Assembly: GCF_933509905.1 (NCBI RefSeq)
Contig: NZ_OW150024.1
Location: 1,352,001-1,416,000, forward strand
Direction of reading: 5' to 3'
DNA from: Trichlorobacter ammonificans
GTDB lineage: Bacteria > Desulfobacterota > Desulfuromonadia > Geobacterales > Pseudopelobacteraceae
DNA length: 64,000 nucleotides
Shown: positions 42,617-52,841 of the stretch, in pieces
Layout: the number at the start of each line of letters is the position of its first letter
Numbering within the stretch: the stretch's first letter is position 1
Notes under the pieces: generated by a model
Seen by the model: only the letters and a program-made list of their open reading frames with translations
What the model was told of the DNA's origin: nothing
Databases searched by the model: none
Position numbers and translations under genes: made by a program

Positions 42617-44554
42617 TTACCTGGCAACAGCCTTCACCATCAGTTCGCTGACCAGCTTGGTGAACTTGAGCGGGTCCTTGATGGGGGAGCCTTCGGTCAG
42701 CAGTGCCTGGTCGTAGAGCAAGTCGGCGTAATCGAGCAGGCGGCCGTCGGCGGAGCTTTCCTTGTACATGTCGCCCATCACCTTGAGGATCGGGTGGTCC
42801 GGGTTCAGCTCCAGCACCCGCTTCGACTCCGGCACCGCCTGGTTCATGGCTTTCATGATCCGTTCCATGTTGGCATTCATGCCGTACTCGTCCGCCACCA
42901 GGCAGCAGGCGCTGTCGGTGAGACGATTACTGAAGCGCACTTCCTTGACCTTGCTCTCCAGACGGTTCTTGATGAACTCCAGCAACGAGCCGAACTCTTT
43001 TTTCGCCTCTTCCTGCTTCTTCTCCTTCTCTTTCTTCTCCTCCTCGCTGTCCAGGTCCACATCCCCCCGGTCAACGGCTTTCAGGCTCTTCTCCTGGTAG
43101 GCGTGCAGCGCCTGCACCACCCACTCGTCCACCGGGTCGGTGAGGAAGAGCACTTCAAATCCCTTGGCGCGGAACGCCTCCAGGTGCGGTGACTGCTCCA
43201 GCGCCTCACGGTCCTCGCCGGTGATGTAGTAGATCTCCTTCTGGGCTTCCGGCATCCGCTCAACATACTCCTTCAGGGAGACGTAGCTGCCGGCTTCGGT
43301 GGCGGTGCTCTGGAACAGCAACAGCTCCTGCAGCTTTTCCTTGTTGGCGTAATCGAAGTGCAGCCCCTCCTTCAGTACCGGACCGAACTCCTTCCAGAAG
43401 GTAAGGTACTGGTCGTACTCCTTTTCCTTGATCTCGGTCAGGGTGGAGAGCACCTTGCCCACCAGGCTCTTCTGAATCCGCTTGAGCTGGACATCTTCCT
43501 GAAGAATTTCACGGGAGACGTTCAGGGGCAGATCGGCGGAGTCCACCACGCCGCGCACGAAGCGGAGATAGTCGGGCAGCAGGGCTTCGCACTTCTCGGT
43601 GATGAAAACCCGTCGCACGTACAGTTGCACGCCGCGCTTGCGCTCGGCCATGAACAGGTCGAAGGGCTTCCTGGCCGGCAGGTAGAGCAGGGCCTTGAAC
43701 TCGCTGGTCCCCTCGGCGGCAAAGTGGATGGTCTTGAAGGGATCCTCGAAGTCGTGGGAGACATGCTTGTAGAATTCCTTGTATTCCTCTTCAGTGACTT
43801 CGCTCTTGGAACGGGCCCAGATCGCCTTCATGGAGTTGAGCGTCTGCTCCTCGGTCTTCTCGATGGTGCCGGCCCCTTCGATCTCCTCGCCATCCACTCC
43901 CTTGGGGGTTTCGGTGCGGGTGATATCCATGCAGACCGGGTACTGGATGAAGTCGGAGTATTTTTTGACAATGGAACGGATTTTCCACTCGTCCAGGTAC
44001 TCCTTGAACTCCTCCTTCAGGTGCAGCACGATCTCGGTGCCGCGGCTTTCCTTGGTGCAGTCCTCAATGGTGTAGCTGCCATCCCCAGCGGATTCCCAGC
44101 GGGTTCCGTGGTCGGGGGCGCCGGCCCGGCGGGTGGTGAGGGTCACTTTGTCGGCCACCATGAAGGAGGCGTAGAAGCCGACCCCGAACTGGCCGATCAG
44201 CTCCGGCTGGTCAGCGCTGGCTGCGGCCTTCATGGCCTGGACAAAGCTCTTGGTGCCGGACTTGGCGATGGTGCCGATGTTTTCCTCCACCTCGGCCATG
44301 GTCATGCCGATGCCGTTGTCGCGGATGGTGAGGGTGCCGGCGGTCTTGTCCGGGATCAGCTTGACCTTCCAGTCGCTGTTTCCCTCCAGGATCGTTTCGT
44401 TGGACTGGGCCTCGAAACGGGCCTTGTCGATGGCGTCGGAGGCGTTGGAGATCAGTTCCCGCAGGAAAATATCGCGGTTGGAGTAGAGGGAGTGGATGAC
44501 GAGATCCAGCAGTTGGGTGACTTCGGTCTGAAACTGTTTGGTGGCCTTGGACAT
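42617..44554 (-). CDS. htpG: Molecular chaperone HtpG (Hsp90)
   Basis: A 645-residue bacterial Hsp90. The GHKL ATPase domain begins [22 protein letters not shown] (seen as shorter motifs), with [23 protein letters not shown] and [13 protein letters not shown] all intact. The middle domain has the catalytic-loop Arg in LNVSREILQ (about 345). The C-terminal dimerisation domain ends near KAVAR. A highly charged stretch near 510-535 (Glu/Lys-rich, [15 protein letters not shown]) is slightly longer than in Escherichia coli. Its promoter carries a heat-shock-type -35 element. The gene follows metF on the same strand. Confidence 0.97.
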   Translation of the reverse strand: MSKATKQFQTEVTQLLDLVIHSLYSNRDIFLRELISNASDAIDKARFEAQSNETILEGNSDWKVKLIPDKTAGTLTIRDNGIGMTMAEVEENIGTIAKSGTKSFVQAMKAAASADQPELIGQFGVGFYASFMVADKVTLTTRRAGAPDHGTRWESAGDGSYTIEDCTKESRGTEIVLHLKEEFKEYLDEWKIRSIVKKYSDFIQYPVCMDITRTETPKGVDGEEIEGAGTIEKTEEQTLNSMKAIWARSKSEVTEEEYKEFYKHVSHDFEDPFKTIHFAAEGTSEFKALLYLPARKPFDLFMAERKRGVQLYVRRVFITEKCEALLPDYLRFVRGVVDSADLPLNVSREILQEDVQLKRIQKSLVGKVLSTLTEIKEKEYDQYLTFWKEFGPVLKEGLHFDYANKEKLQELLLFQSTATEAGSYVSLKEYVERMPEAQKEIYYITGEDREALEQSPHLEAFRAKGFEVLFLTDPVDEWVVQALHAYQEKSLKAVDRGDVDLDSEEEKKEKEKKQEEAKKEFGSLLEFIKNRLESKVKEVRFSNRLTDSACCLVADEYGMNANMERIMKAMNQAVPESKRVLELNPDHPILKVMGDMYKESSADGRLLDYADLLYDQALLTEGSPIKDPLKFTKLVSELMVKAVAR

Positions 44555-44595
44555 GGGGACAGCGTCTCCTTCGGTGGAAAAATGTCGTTTATCGT

Positions 44596-44624
44596 AAACT
44601 AGGAATCGGTCCGGAAAATTTCAA
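44596..44624 (-). promoter_or_regulatory. Putative heat-shock-like promoter for htpG
   Basis: On the minus strand CCCTTGAAA (its TTGAAA at 44624-44619) matches the sigma32 -35 element, but the -10 region is closer to sigma70 (TAGTTT at 44601-44596, 17-base spacer). It lies in the gap between metF and htpG, about 42 bases before the htpG start. Confidence 0.45.
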
Positions 44625-44629
44625 GGGGT

Positions 44630-45499
44630 CTACAGCAAGCCGTCGGTTATTTCCAGGATCGCCTCTGCCCGGTTGAGGGTGTAGAGGTGCACGCCGGGAG
44701 CTCCGCCCGCCAGCAGCCCGTGCGCCTGGTTGCGGGCATGCTCGATCCCCACGCTCTGCACCGCTGCAGCTCCCCCCTGACGGTCGGCCTCTTCCAGTCG
44801 TGCCAGGAAATCCGCCGGAATGGTGGCGCCGCAGAGCGACACGATCCGCTTGATCACCTTCAGGCTCACCACCGGCAGGATACCGGGGATGATCGGCTTG
44901 GTGATGCCCCGCTCCCGTGCCTTGGCAACGAAATCGAAGTACAGGGCATTGTCGAAAAAGAGCTGGGTGATGGCGAAGTCTCCTCCCAAGTCCAGTTTGA
45001 GCTTCAGATAGCCCAGGTCAGCCTCGGCGGAGAGTGCTTCCGGATGGGCTTCCGGGTAGCCGGCGACGCCGATTCCCATTTCCGGATGGATGCTGCGGGT
45101 GAAGGTTACCAGGTCGGAAGCATAGAGCAGAGGGGAGGTGGTGAGGGCTTCCGGCGGCGCATCCTTGGGCAGATCCCCCCGCAGGGCCAGTACGTTGGAA
45201 ACACCGCCCGTGGCCAGAGCGTCGAGGAAGGCGGTCAGGCGGGACGATTCAGCGCCGACACAGGTCAGGTGGGCCAGGGTTTCAAGGCCGTGCTCCTGTT
45301 GCATCCGGGTGACGATCTCCAGGGAATCGCTCTGAGTGCTGCCGCCGGCGCCGTAGGTCACCGAGGCAAAGAGTGGGTTCAGCTGGGCCAGTCGGTCCAC
45401 CACCTGGAAAAAAGCGGGCCATTCCTGCTGTTCTTTTGGGGGGAAATACTCGACGGAGATGAATGGTCCGGCTGTTGCCAGTTTTTCTGCAATCTTCAT
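44630..45499 (-). CDS. metF: 5,10-methylenetetrahydrofolate reductase
   Basis: A 289-residue FAD-binding TIM-barrel enzyme that reduces methylene-THF to methyl-THF for methionine synthesis. ISVEYFPPKE near the N-terminus has the catalytic Glu (E. coli Glu28 equivalent), SVTYGAGGST near 48, LAHLTCVGAE near 78, LRGDLP near 107 and AITQLFFDNALYFDF near 174. Length matches bacterial MetF. GAGGTAGGG precedes the ATG. No other methionine gene is adjacent. Confidence 0.95.
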   Translation of the reverse strand: MKIAEKLATAGPFISVEYFPPKEQQEWPAFFQVVDRLAQLNPLFASVTYGAGGSTQSDSLEIVTRMQQEHGLETLAHLTCVGAESSRLTAFLDALATGGVSNVLALRGDLPKDAPPEALTTSPLLYASDLVTFTRSIHPEMGIGVAGYPEAHPEALSAEADLGYLKLKLDLGGDFAITQLFFDNALYFDFVAKARERGITKPIIPGILPVVSLKVIKRIVSLCGATIPADFLARLEEADRQGGAAAVQSVGIEHARNQAHGLLAGGAPGVHLYTLNRAEAILEITDGLL

Positions 45500-45589
45500 G
45501 AAACCCTACCTCAGGGGAAAAATGAACCGGCACTGTAGCAGAAACATGCCGGAAGTGCCAGAAAAACCGCGAGTGTCCAGAGCTTTCAG

Positions 45590-45618
45590 TTGACGGAACC
45601 ACGTAAATACACTATAAA
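45590..45618 (+). promoter_or_regulatory. Sigma70-like promoter for miaB
   Basis: TTGACG (45590-45595), a 17-base spacer and TATAAA (45613-45618), a near-consensus pair, end 10 bases before ATG 45629. Transcription should begin only about 4 bases before the start codon; no Shine-Dalgarno sequence is visible. Confidence 0.6.
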
Positions 45619-45628
45619 AAACGATTCT

Positions 45629-46945
45629 ATGCAAAGCAAGAACCTGTACATAGCCACCTTTGGCTGCCAGATGAACGTCAACGATTCCGAACGGATCGTC
45701 ACCATGCTGCAGGAGCTGGGCTACCGGACCACGGAGCACCTGCGGGAGGGGGACCTGGTGCTCTTCAATACTTGCACCGTGCGGGGCGGGGCCGAGGACA
45801 AGGTGCACCAGCACCTGGCCAACCTGAAGAGCCTGAAGAAGAAGCGTCCCGGCACCCTGATCGGCATCGCCGGCTGCGTGGCCCAGCAGGAGGGAGACCG
45901 CCTGCTGGCCGACTACCCCTGGCTGGACCTGGTGGTGGGAACCCACAACCTGCACCTGCTGCCGGAGATGGTACGGGAGGCGGAGGCGGGCAGGCGGCGC
46001 AGCGAAACCGATTTTCTGGAGAACGACACACGGCTGGACCTGTTTCCGGCCATTGCCGGCTACCGCAAGGTGTCGGCCTTTGTCACGGTGATGCAGGGGT
46101 GCGACAACTTCTGCTCCTACTGCATCGTTCCCTACGTGCGGGGCCGGGAAATCAGCCGCCGGTTCGACGAAATCCTCCGGGAAGTGCGGGAACTGGCGAG
46201 CCAGGGGGTGCGGGAGGTGGTGCTCCTGGGGCAGAACGTCAACTCCTACGGCATGAAAGGGGAGGGCGAGCCACCCTTTAGCGAGCTGGTGCGAGAGGTG
46301 GCCCGGGTGCCGGAGGTGGCCAGAATCCGTTTTGTCACCTCCCACCCCAAGGATATGTCTCCGGAGCTGATCGCCTGTTTCGGCGATATTCCCAAGCTGT
46401 GCGGCGCCCTGCACCTGCCGGCTCAGTCCGGCAACAACCGTATCCTGGCCGCCATGAACCGCGGCTACAGCCGGGAGCGCTACCTGGAAACCGTCCGGGC
46501 ACTGCGGGCAGTACGGCCGGATATCAAGTTCACCGGCGACATGATCGTCGGGTTCCCCGCAGAAACCGAGGCCGAGTTCGAGGAAACCCTCTCCCTGATG
46601 GAGGAGGTGCGCTACTTTGACCTCTTCTCCTTTGTCTATTCGCCGCGTCCCGGCACAAAGGCCGCTGAACTGGCCGACGATCTCAGCAAAGAGGTCAAGC
46701 TGGAACGGCTGGACCGGTTGCAGAAGCTGCAGAGCATCCACTCCCGTGTGCACAACGAATCCTACACCGGGACGATTCAGCAGGTGCTGGTGGAAGGGCC
46801 GGCCAAGCGGGAAGGGCAGGTGATGGGCCGCTGCGACAGCGGAAGAATTGTCAACCTTGCAGGTTCACCGGAACTGATCGGCTGTCTGGTGAATGTGCGG
46901 ATCGTGGAAGGATACGCCAACTCGCTGCTGGGGGAACTGCTATAA
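45629..46945 (+). CDS. miaB: tRNA-2-methylthio-N6-dimethylallyladenosine synthase MiaB
   Basis: A 438-residue methylthiotransferase that adds a 2-methylthio group to i6A37 of tRNAs. The UPF0004 domain begins YIATFGCQMNVNDSERI with the first cluster Cys, and further ligands are in FNTCTVR and IAGCVAQQ. The radical SAM motif is CDNFCSYCIVPYVRGRE (about 155). The TRAM domain closes the protein. ATG 45629 aligns with the family; an in-frame TTG at 45590 lies inside the promoter. The unusually close promoter suggests a leaderless mRNA. Confidence 0.95.
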   Translation: MQSKNLYIATFGCQMNVNDSERIVTMLQELGYRTTEHLREGDLVLFNTCTVRGGAEDKVHQHLANLKSLKKKRPGTLIGIAGCVAQQEGDRLLADYPWLDLVVGTHNLHLLPEMVREAEAGRRRSETDFLENDTRLDLFPAIAGYRKVSAFVTVMQGCDNFCSYCIVPYVRGREISRRFDEILREVRELASQGVREVVLLGQNVNSYGMKGEGEPPFSELVREVARVPEVARIRFVTSHPKDMSPELIACFGDIPKLCGALHLPAQSGNNRILAAMNRGYSRERYLETVRALRAVRPDIKFTGDMIVGFPAETEAEFEETLSLMEEVRYFDLFSFVYSPRPGTKAAELADDLSKEVKLERLDRLQKLQSIHSRVHNESYTGTIQQVLVEGPAKREGQVMGRCDSGRIVNLAGSPELIGCLVNVRIVEGYANSLLGELL

Positions 46946-46983
46946 GTGAAGTTCAATTATGGCACCGATAGAGGGAGGAGACG

Positions 46984-47202
46984 ATGGGTTCGGCACTACA
47001 GATTGATAAAATGAGCCTTGCTGAGAAGCTTGAAGCCATGGAAATGCTCTGGGACGATCTCACGCACCATGTTCAGGATGTTGCCATGCCAGAATGGCAC
47101 ACTGAGGTGCTTGCTGTACGTGAGGCTGATCTGTCTGACGGCACGGCCCGGTTTGACGACTGGGAAACTGCGAAGGAAAACATTCGCAGAGCCTTAAAAT
47201 GA
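46984..47202 (+). CDS. Putative addiction-module antitoxin
   Basis: A 72-residue acidic protein of the addiction-module (Unstab_antitox-like) type. The N-terminal helix MSLAEKLEAMEMLWDDL with a following polar linker and the MPEWHTEVLAVREADLSDG segment, then DDWETAKENIRRAL, are typical of this family. The N-terminus should bind DNA, the C-terminus the toxin. GAGGGAGGAG precedes the ATG. It overlaps the toxin gene by 4 bases. Base composition is lower in GC than flanking genes, suggesting acquisition by transfer. Confidence 0.82.
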   Translation: MGSALQIDKMSLAEKLEAMEMLWDDLTHHVQDVAMPEWHTEVLAVREADLSDGTARFDDWETAKENIRRALK

Positions 47203-47507
47203 AAATCCGGATTCTTGATGCCGCCCAGCATGATCTGACGAGCGCTTATCGTTTTTACGAAGCCCAGGCAAAAGGGCTTGGCAGCTATTTTCTTAACTCG
47301 CTGTATGCGGATATTGATTCGCTGATGTTCTTTGCCGGTATCCATCAGGTGGTCCAGGGGGGCTATCTCAGGGTGCTGGCAAAGAGGTTTCCGTTTGCGA
47401 TCTACTATCGTCTGGATGCTGGTACGGTTATGGTCTATGCGATTCTTGACTGCCGCCGAAATCCGGCATGGAACAGGAAACGACTCAAGCAGGCATCTTT
47501 ACCCTGA
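47199..47507 (+). CDS. RelE/ParE-family toxin
   Basis: A 102-residue basic protein of the ParE/RelE superfamily. The N-terminal IRILDAAQHDLTSAYRFYEAQ, the central YLRVLAKRFPFAIYYRLDAG and the terminal VYAILDCRRNPAWNRKRL show the expected helix-helix-beta order and the C-terminal basic/Arg-rich site. ParE members poison DNA gyrase and RelE members cut mRNA; which applies is unclear. With the antitoxin it forms a compact module between miaB and glnS. It has lower GC than its surroundings. Confidence 0.84.
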   Translation: MKIRILDAAQHDLTSAYRFYEAQAKGLGSYFLNSLYADIDSLMFFAGIHQVVQGGYLRVLAKRFPFAIYYRLDAGTVMVYAILDCRRNPAWNRKRLKQASLP

Positions 47508-47563
47508 ATTGACAGTCAGTCACTCCGCAGGACTTTAATTGTAACCAAGAGGAAATATCACTA

Positions 47564-49243
47564 ATGTCCACCGAACCAACCATAGCCCCCACCGCCAACT
47601 TCCTGCGCACCATTGTAGCCGACGATCTTGCCAGCGGCAAACACCAGACCGTGGTGACCCGCTTTCCGCCTGAGCCCAACGGCTATCTCCATATCGGCCA
47701 TGCCAAGTCGATCTGTCTCAACTTCGGTCTGGCCCGGGATTTCGACGGCCAGTGCCACCTGCGGTTCGATGACACCAATCCGGTGAAAGAGGATACCGAG
47801 TATATCGAATCCATCAAGGAGAGCGTCCGCTGGCTCGGTTTCGACTGGGGAAATCATCTGTACCACGCCTCGGAGTATTTCGAGCAGCTCTACCAGTGGG
47901 CCGAATACCTGATCGAACAGGGCAAGGCCTATGTGGACGACCTGACCCCGGAGCAGATGAAGGAATACCGGGGCACCCTGACGGAAGCGGGTAAGGATTC
48001 GCCGTTCCGTGGCCGCAGCGTGGCGGAGAACCTGGATCTGTTCCGGCGGATGCGGGCCGGTGAGTTTCCGGACGGCAGCCGGGTGCTGCGGGCCAGAATC
48101 GACATGGCCTCGCCCAACATGAACCTGCGCGATCCGGTGCTGTACCGCATTCTGCATGCCACCCACCCCCATGTGGGGGATGCCTGGTGCATCTACCCGA
48201 TGTACGACTTCACCCATGGCCAGAGCGATGCCCTGGAAGGGATCACGCACTCCATCTGTACCCTGGAGTTCGAATCCCATCGGCCCCTCTACGAGTGGTT
48301 CCTGGACAACCTGCCGGTCCCCTGCCGCCCCCGGCAGTACGAGTTTGCCCGCCTGAACCTCTCCTACACCGTGATGAGCAAGCGCAAACTGCAGGAGTTG
48401 GTGCAGACCGGCCTGGTCAAGGGCTGGGACGACCCCCGCATGCCCACTATCATGGGGTTGAAGCGGCGGGGCTATACCCCGGCCGCCATCCGCACCTTCT
48501 GCGAGCGGATCGGTGTGGGGCGCAGCGACGCCTGGATCGGCTTTGAACTACTTGAAGAATGTGTCAGGAACGACCTGAATGAGACAGCACTCCGCGCCAT
48601 GGCGGTGCTGCATCCGGTTAAGCTGATCATTGACAACTATCCGGAAGGCCAGGTGGAGGAGTTCGAGGTGGCAAACCATCCGGCAAAGCCTGAACTTGGT
48701 ACCCGTAAGATGCCGTTTTCGCGAGAGGTGTTGATCGACGCCGACGATTTCATGGAAAACCCGCCCAAGGGGTACCACCGCCTCACCGTTGGCGGCGAGG
48801 TGAAGCTCAAGTATGCCTACGTGGTCAAATGTACCGGCATTGTCAAGGATGCGGATGGCCGGATCATCGAACTGCACGGCGAGTACGATCCCGGCTCCAC
48901 CAACGGTCCGGTCACCTCCGACGGCCGCAAGATCAAAGGGGTGATCCACTGGCTCTCCGCCCCCCATGCCGGAACCGTGGAGACCCGGCTGTTCGACCGG
49001 CTGTTCAACGATCCCAATCCGGACCGGGGAGGGGCGGACTACAAGCAGTTCCTGAACCCTGATTCCCTTGCCGTGCTGCCCCTCTGCCGGGTTGAGCCGT
49101 CCCTGATGCAGGCAGCACCGGGCACAAGCTTCCAGTTCGAGCGGTTGGGCTACTTCTGCGCCGACGAAAAGGATTCGCAGCCGGGAAAACCGGTGTTCAA
49201 CCGGGTGGTGACCCTGAAAGATACCTGGGGAGCAAAGAACTGA
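47564..49243 (+). CDS. glnS: Glutaminyl-tRNA synthetase
   Basis: A 559-residue class Ib synthetase charging tRNA(Gln). [16 protein letters not shown] (about 29-44) holds the HIGH motif, RFDDTNP follows near 68, and the KMSKS equivalent is VMSKRKL near 268. The anticodon-binding beta-barrels fill the C-terminal 220 residues. Presence of GlnRS means the organism need not rely on GatCAB for Gln-tRNA(Gln). AGAGGAAAT precedes the start. TTGACA and TTTAAT upstream (47509-47539) are 19 bases apart and make a weak promoter. Era starts one base after its stop. Confidence 0.96.
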   Translation: MSTEPTIAPTANFLRTIVADDLASGKHQTVVTRFPPEPNGYLHIGHAKSICLNFGLARDFDGQCHLRFDDTNPVKEDTEYIESIKESVRWLGFDWGNHLYHASEYFEQLYQWAEYLIEQGKAYVDDLTPEQMKEYRGTLTEAGKDSPFRGRSVAENLDLFRRMRAGEFPDGSRVLRARIDMASPNMNLRDPVLYRILHATHPHVGDAWCIYPMYDFTHGQSDALEGITHSICTLEFESHRPLYEWFLDNLPVPCRPRQYEFARLNLSYTVMSKRKLQELVQTGLVKGWDDPRMPTIMGLKRRGYTPAAIRTFCERIGVGRSDAWIGFELLEECVRNDLNETALRAMAVLHPVKLIIDNYPEGQVEEFEVANHPAKPELGTRKMPFSREVLIDADDFMENPPKGYHRLTVGGEVKLKYAYVVKCTGIVKDADGRIIELHGEYDPGSTNGPVTSDGRKIKGVIHWLSAPHAGTVETRLFDRLFNDPNPDRGGADYKQFLNPDSLAVLPLCRVEPSLMQAAPGTSFQFERLGYFCADEKDSQPGKPVFNRVVTLKDTWGAKN

Positions 49244-49244
49244 C

Positions 49245-50135
49245 ATGACTGAAAACGCGTACAAATCCGGCTTTGTCTCCATCATCGGCCGTCCCAACGT
49301 GGGCAAGTCCACGCTGTTAAACCGCATCCTCGGTGAAAAGATCGTGGCGGTGTCGGACAAGCCCCAGACCACCCGCAACGTGATCCGCGGCATCCTGTCC
49401 GACGAGTCCAGTCAGATCGTGTTTGTGGATACACCGGGCATCCATACCGCCCGTACCCGCATCAACCGGGCCATGGTGGATGCGGCCATGAGCGCGGTCA
49501 CCGGCATCGACATCATGCTGCTGGTGGTGGATGCCACCCAAAGGATTGAAGAGCCGTTTATCAGAGATATCTGCGCAAAGAGCGGCGCCCCGGTCTTTCT
49601 GGTGCTGAACAAGATCGATCAGGTGGAGCCCAAGGAGAAGCTGTTCAGCGTGATCGAGGGATACAGCCGCCTGCACGATTTTCCGGAAATCATCCCGATC
49701 TCGGCCCAGAGCGGCAGCAACGTGGAGCGGTTGGTGAACCTGCTGCGTGAACGCCTGCCGGAGGGGGTGCCGTTCTTTCCCGAAGATATCCTCACCGATC
49801 TGCCGGAGAAGTTCATCTGCGCGGAACTGATCCGGGAGAAGGTATTCCGCCTGACCACCCGGGAGATCCCCTACGGCACCGCCGTGGTGGTGGATGCCTT
49901 CCAGGAGCGGGAGAACGGCGTGGTGGCCATCACCGCCACCATCATGGTGGAGCGGGATACCCACAAGGGGATCATCATCGGCAAGCAGGGCAGCATGCTG
50001 AAGAAGATCGGCCAGCAGGCCCGGGGGGACATCGAGCGGCTGCTGGGGACCAGGGTCTACCTGGAACTGTTCGTCCAGGTGCAGGAGCGCTGGACCGAAC
50101 GCACCGCCATGCTGCGGGAGCTGGGGTACGAATGA
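49245..50135 (+). CDS. era: GTPase Era
   Basis: A 296-residue GTPase for 30S subunit maturation. The G domain has [12 protein letters not shown] (G1), the RNVIRG region (G2), DTPGIH (G3), NKIDQV (G4) and ISAQSG (G5). The C-terminal KH domain has [14 protein letters not shown]-like [14 protein letters not shown]. Starts one base after glnS and overlaps der by 4 bases; the two ribosome-assembly GTPases are thus co-translated. Confidence 0.97.
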   Translation: MTENAYKSGFVSIIGRPNVGKSTLLNRILGEKIVAVSDKPQTTRNVIRGILSDESSQIVFVDTPGIHTARTRINRAMVDAAMSAVTGIDIMLLVVDATQRIEEPFIRDICAKSGAPVFLVLNKIDQVEPKEKLFSVIEGYSRLHDFPEIIPISAQSGSNVERLVNLLRERLPEGVPFFPEDILTDLPEKFICAELIREKVFRLTTREIPYGTAVVVDAFQERENGVVAITATIMVERDTHKGIIIGKQGSMLKKIGQQARGDIERLLGTRVYLELFVQVQERWTERTAMLRELGYE

Positions 50136-51460
50136 AATCGATCGTTGCCATAGTCGGCCGTCCCAATGTGGGGAAATCAACCCTGTTCAACCGGATTGTG
50201 GGAGAGCGCAGGGCCATTGTGGACGATATGCCCGGCGTGACCCGCGACCGTAACTACGCGGTGGTGGAACGCTTTGACAAGCCGTTCATCCTGGTGGATA
50301 CCGGCGGCTTCGAGCCGGTCACCGAGGACCGCATGCTGCAGCAGATGCGGGAGCAGTCGCTCCTTGCCATGGAAGAGGCCGACGTCATCCTGTTCCTGAT
50401 GGACGCCAAGCAGGGCCTGACGCCGGCCGACAACGAGGTGGCCGAGATGCTGCGCCGGGTGACCAAGCCGGTCTTCTACGTGGTCAACAAGGTGGACGGC
50501 GAGAAGATCGAGAACGAGGCGGCCGAGTTCTACGCCCTGGGGATCGAGACCCTGCACACCATCTCCGCGGCCCATAACCGCGGGGTGCGGGATCTGCTGG
50601 ACGAGATCCAGGAGCTGCTGCCGGACACTCCCTTGCCAACGGAGGATGCGGTCACCAGTATCGCCGTGGTGGGGCGGCCCAACGTGGGCAAGTCCTCGCT
50701 GGTGAACCGGCTGCTGGGGTACGAGCGGGTGGTGGCCAACCCCACGCCCGGCACGACCCGGGATTCGGTGGACACCTTCTTTACCTGCAACAAGAAGCGC
50801 TACTGCCTGATCGACACCGCCGGTATCCGCCGCAAGGGAAAAACCAGCCAGAAGCTGGAAAAATTCAGCGTGGTGGATGCCCTGAAGAGTATCGAGCGGG
50901 CCGATGTGGCCCTGATCGTACTGAATGCCGAGCAGGGGATCACGGAGCAGGACAAGCATATTGCCGGCTATGTCTACGAGGCGGGCCGTTCCTGCGTGTT
51001 CGTGGTCAACAAGTGGGATACCCTGGAGAAGGACAACCGGACCCTGGGAAAGTTCGTGGAGCAGATCCAGTACGAATTCAAGTTCCTCGCCTTTGCGCCC
51101 ATCGTGTTCGTGTCCGCCAAATCGGGCCAGCGGATACACCGGGTCATGGAAGAGGTTGCCGAGGTTGCGGAGCAGTATTCCCGGAGGGTTAGCACGGCAG
51201 AGTTGAACCGCGTCTTCAAGGATGCGGTGGAGGCGCACCACGCGCCGCTCCACGCCGGGCGCCGGGTCAAGTTCTACTTCGCCACCCAGGTGGCGGTAAA
51301 ACCGCCCACCTTTGCCATTTTTACCAACCAGCCGGAGGGGATCGGCACCCCCTACGAGCGCTACCTGGGAAACCGCTTCCGGGAGGCCTTCGGCTTCAAG
51401 GGAACCCCCTTCAGGATGCTGTTCCGGGGCCGCGAAAAATCCCCGCCACAGGGGCGATAG
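50132..51460 (+). CDS. der: GTPase Der (EngA)
   Basis: A 442-residue ribosome-assembly factor with two tandem GTPase domains. First domain: [15 protein letters not shown] (about 8), DTGGFE, NKVDGE; second: [17 protein letters not shown] (about 180), [20 protein letters not shown]-terminal KH-like domain ([15 protein letters not shown]) ends the protein. It overlaps era by 4 bases. It acts in 50S assembly. Confidence 0.97.
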   Translation: MKSIVAIVGRPNVGKSTLFNRIVGERRAIVDDMPGVTRDRNYAVVERFDKPFILVDTGGFEPVTEDRMLQQMREQSLLAMEEADVILFLMDAKQGLTPADNEVAEMLRRVTKPVFYVVNKVDGEKIENEAAEFYALGIETLHTISAAHNRGVRDLLDEIQELLPDTPLPTEDAVTSIAVVGRPNVGKSSLVNRLLGYERVVANPTPGTTRDSVDTFFTCNKKRYCLIDTAGIRRKGKTSQKLEKFSVVDALKSIERADVALIVLNAEQGITEQDKHIAGYVYEAGRSCVFVVNKWDTLEKDNRTLGKFVEQIQYEFKFLAFAPIVFVSAKSGQRIHRVMEEVAEVAEQYSRRVSTAELNRVFKDAVEAHHAPLHAGRRVKFYFATQVAVKPPTFAIFTNQPEGIGTPYERYLGNRFREAFGFKGTPFRMLFRGREKSPPQGR

Positions 51461-51533
51461 CAGACCTTTACTTGGCAGTGTGCATGGTTTATCATGGCCG
51501 CGCTTTCCGGAGAGCGGCAAACGGGGGCTGCCG

Positions 51534-52445
51534 ATGCAGGAGGCGCTGCGCGGAAAACTTGAGGATCTGGGGCCGGACGACATCATCCGGATTCTTGCCG
51601 TCAGCCGCCGGACCGGTATTCTACGACTCAGTCTGCAGGAGCGCACGGCAGTGCTCCGTTTCCGGAACGGTCTGCTGGTGGGGGCGGAGGCGCCGCAGCC
51701 GGGGCCGCTTCTGGGTGAACTGCTGGTACGCTGCGGTGTCGTCGGACAGGAAACCGTGGATCGCGCCTTGGCGGTACAACGGCAGGAGGACGTCGGGGTT
51801 CCGCTCGGCGTGATCCTGCGCAGCCGTTTCGGTGTGGAGTTGCGGCAGCTTGAGCCGGTAGTGCGGGAGCAGCTGGCGCAGATCATCACGCCGCTCTTGT
51901 CCTGGAGCCGTGGCGAGTACGATTTTATTCCCCTGGCTGTCATCGAGACCGTGGATGCAGCCTACCTGGACCCGCTGCAGGTGCTGGCGGAGTACGTCGG
52001 CCAACCTGTCGCGCCGCTGCCGGTTCCCCCGGTGGTGGTGGTTGATGATGACCGGGATTTGCTGCGCTGTCTGAAGCAGGGACTGGAGGAGGCATTTGTC
52101 GTCACTGCCTTGACCGTTGCCGAGGATGCGCTGGCTGAAATTGACCGTCTTTGTCGGGAAGGGAGCCGTCCTGCGCTGGTGGTGGACCTGATCATGCCCC
52201 GACAGGACGGTTCCGGCATGCTGGCGGGGCTTGACCTGGTCCGGTCCGTCAGGCGCCGTTTTCCGGATCTGCTTCTGCTTGCCGTTGCCGATTTTCATCA
52301 TGCCGAGGCAGCAGCCGAGGTGACGGCCGCCGGCTATCCCCTGCTGGAAAAACCACGGCGGGGAAGCGTGCAGGGGGAGTCGTTCACCAGGTTTTCCGAA
52401 GAAGTGCGGAAATTCCTGGACGGAGCATATCCCCGGATTTCATGA
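51534..52445 (+). CDS. DUF4388-receiver protein heading the chemosensory operon
   Basis: A 303-residue protein. The N-terminal DUF4388 domain (about 1-110) opens with LRGKLEDLGPDDIIRILAV and includes GILRLSLQE and FRNGLLVGAEA. A linker follows, then a C-terminal receiver domain (about 165-300) with DDDRDLLRCL and phosphoacceptor Asp218 in VVDLIMPRQDG; the Lys is in LLEKPRRG. DUF4388 is common in Desulfuromonadota and Myxococcota regulators, with no known ligand. ATG 51534 follows GGGGGCTGCCG; the frame is open upstream into der. It precedes cheY by 27 bases and is probably part of that operon. Confidence 0.84.
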   Translation: MQEALRGKLEDLGPDDIIRILAVSRRTGILRLSLQERTAVLRFRNGLLVGAEAPQPGPLLGELLVRCGVVGQETVDRALAVQRQEDVGVPLGVILRSRFGVELRQLEPVVREQLAQIITPLLSWSRGEYDFIPLAVIETVDAAYLDPLQVLAEYVGQPVAPLPVPPVVVVDDDRDLLRCLKQGLEEAFVVTALTVAEDALAEIDRLCREGSRPALVVDLIMPRQDGSGMLAGLDLVRSVRRRFPDLLLLAVADFHHAEAAAEVTAAGYPLLEKPRRGSVQGESFTRFSEEVRKFLDGAYPRIS

Positions 52446-52472
52446 GTAACCACCTGCGGAGGTAGGGAAGCA

Positions 52473-52841
52473 GTGAAACCTTTCACCATTCTCGTTGTTG
52501 ACGATTCAACCGCCATGCGTTCGCTTTTGGTCTCCACCCTGGAGTCCCTGGGGGCGGTCACCGTCCTGCAAGCCCCCAACGGTTTCGAGGCGCTGCGTAT
52601 TCTCCCCCGTCAGGAGATTAATCTGCTGCTGACCGACATCAACATGCCGGATATCAACGGCCTTGAACTGCTCAATTTTGTCCGCACCAACCCGATCTAC
52701 AAGGATCTGCCGGTGGTGATCATCTCCACCGAGGGGAGCAGTAAGGATATAGAAAAAGGCATGTCACTGGGCGCCAGCGAATACCTGGTGAAACCGTTTC
52801 AGCCCGACCAGTTGCTGGAGATCGTCAGAAGGTTCCTATGA
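52473..52841 (+). CDS. cheY: CheY-like response regulator
   Basis: A 122-residue single receiver domain. DD at 10-11, phosphoacceptor Asp55 in LLTDINMPDING, Thr/Ser in VIISTEGS and Lys in YLVKPFQ are all in place. GTG start with GGAGGTAGGG upstream. It overlaps cheA by 4 bases, so it is the obvious phosphorylation target of CheA. Confidence 0.94.
   Translation: MKPFTILVVDDSTAMRSLLVSTLESLGAVTVLQAPNGFEALRILPRQEINLLLTDINMPDINGLELLNFVRTNPIYKDLPVVIISTEGSSKDIEKGMSLGASEYLVKPFQPDQLLEIVRRFL

Noticed and set aside
50177-51943. 588-codon minus-strand frame spanning der and the DUF4388 gene
   Set aside because: Shadow of two clear genes, crossing their boundary.
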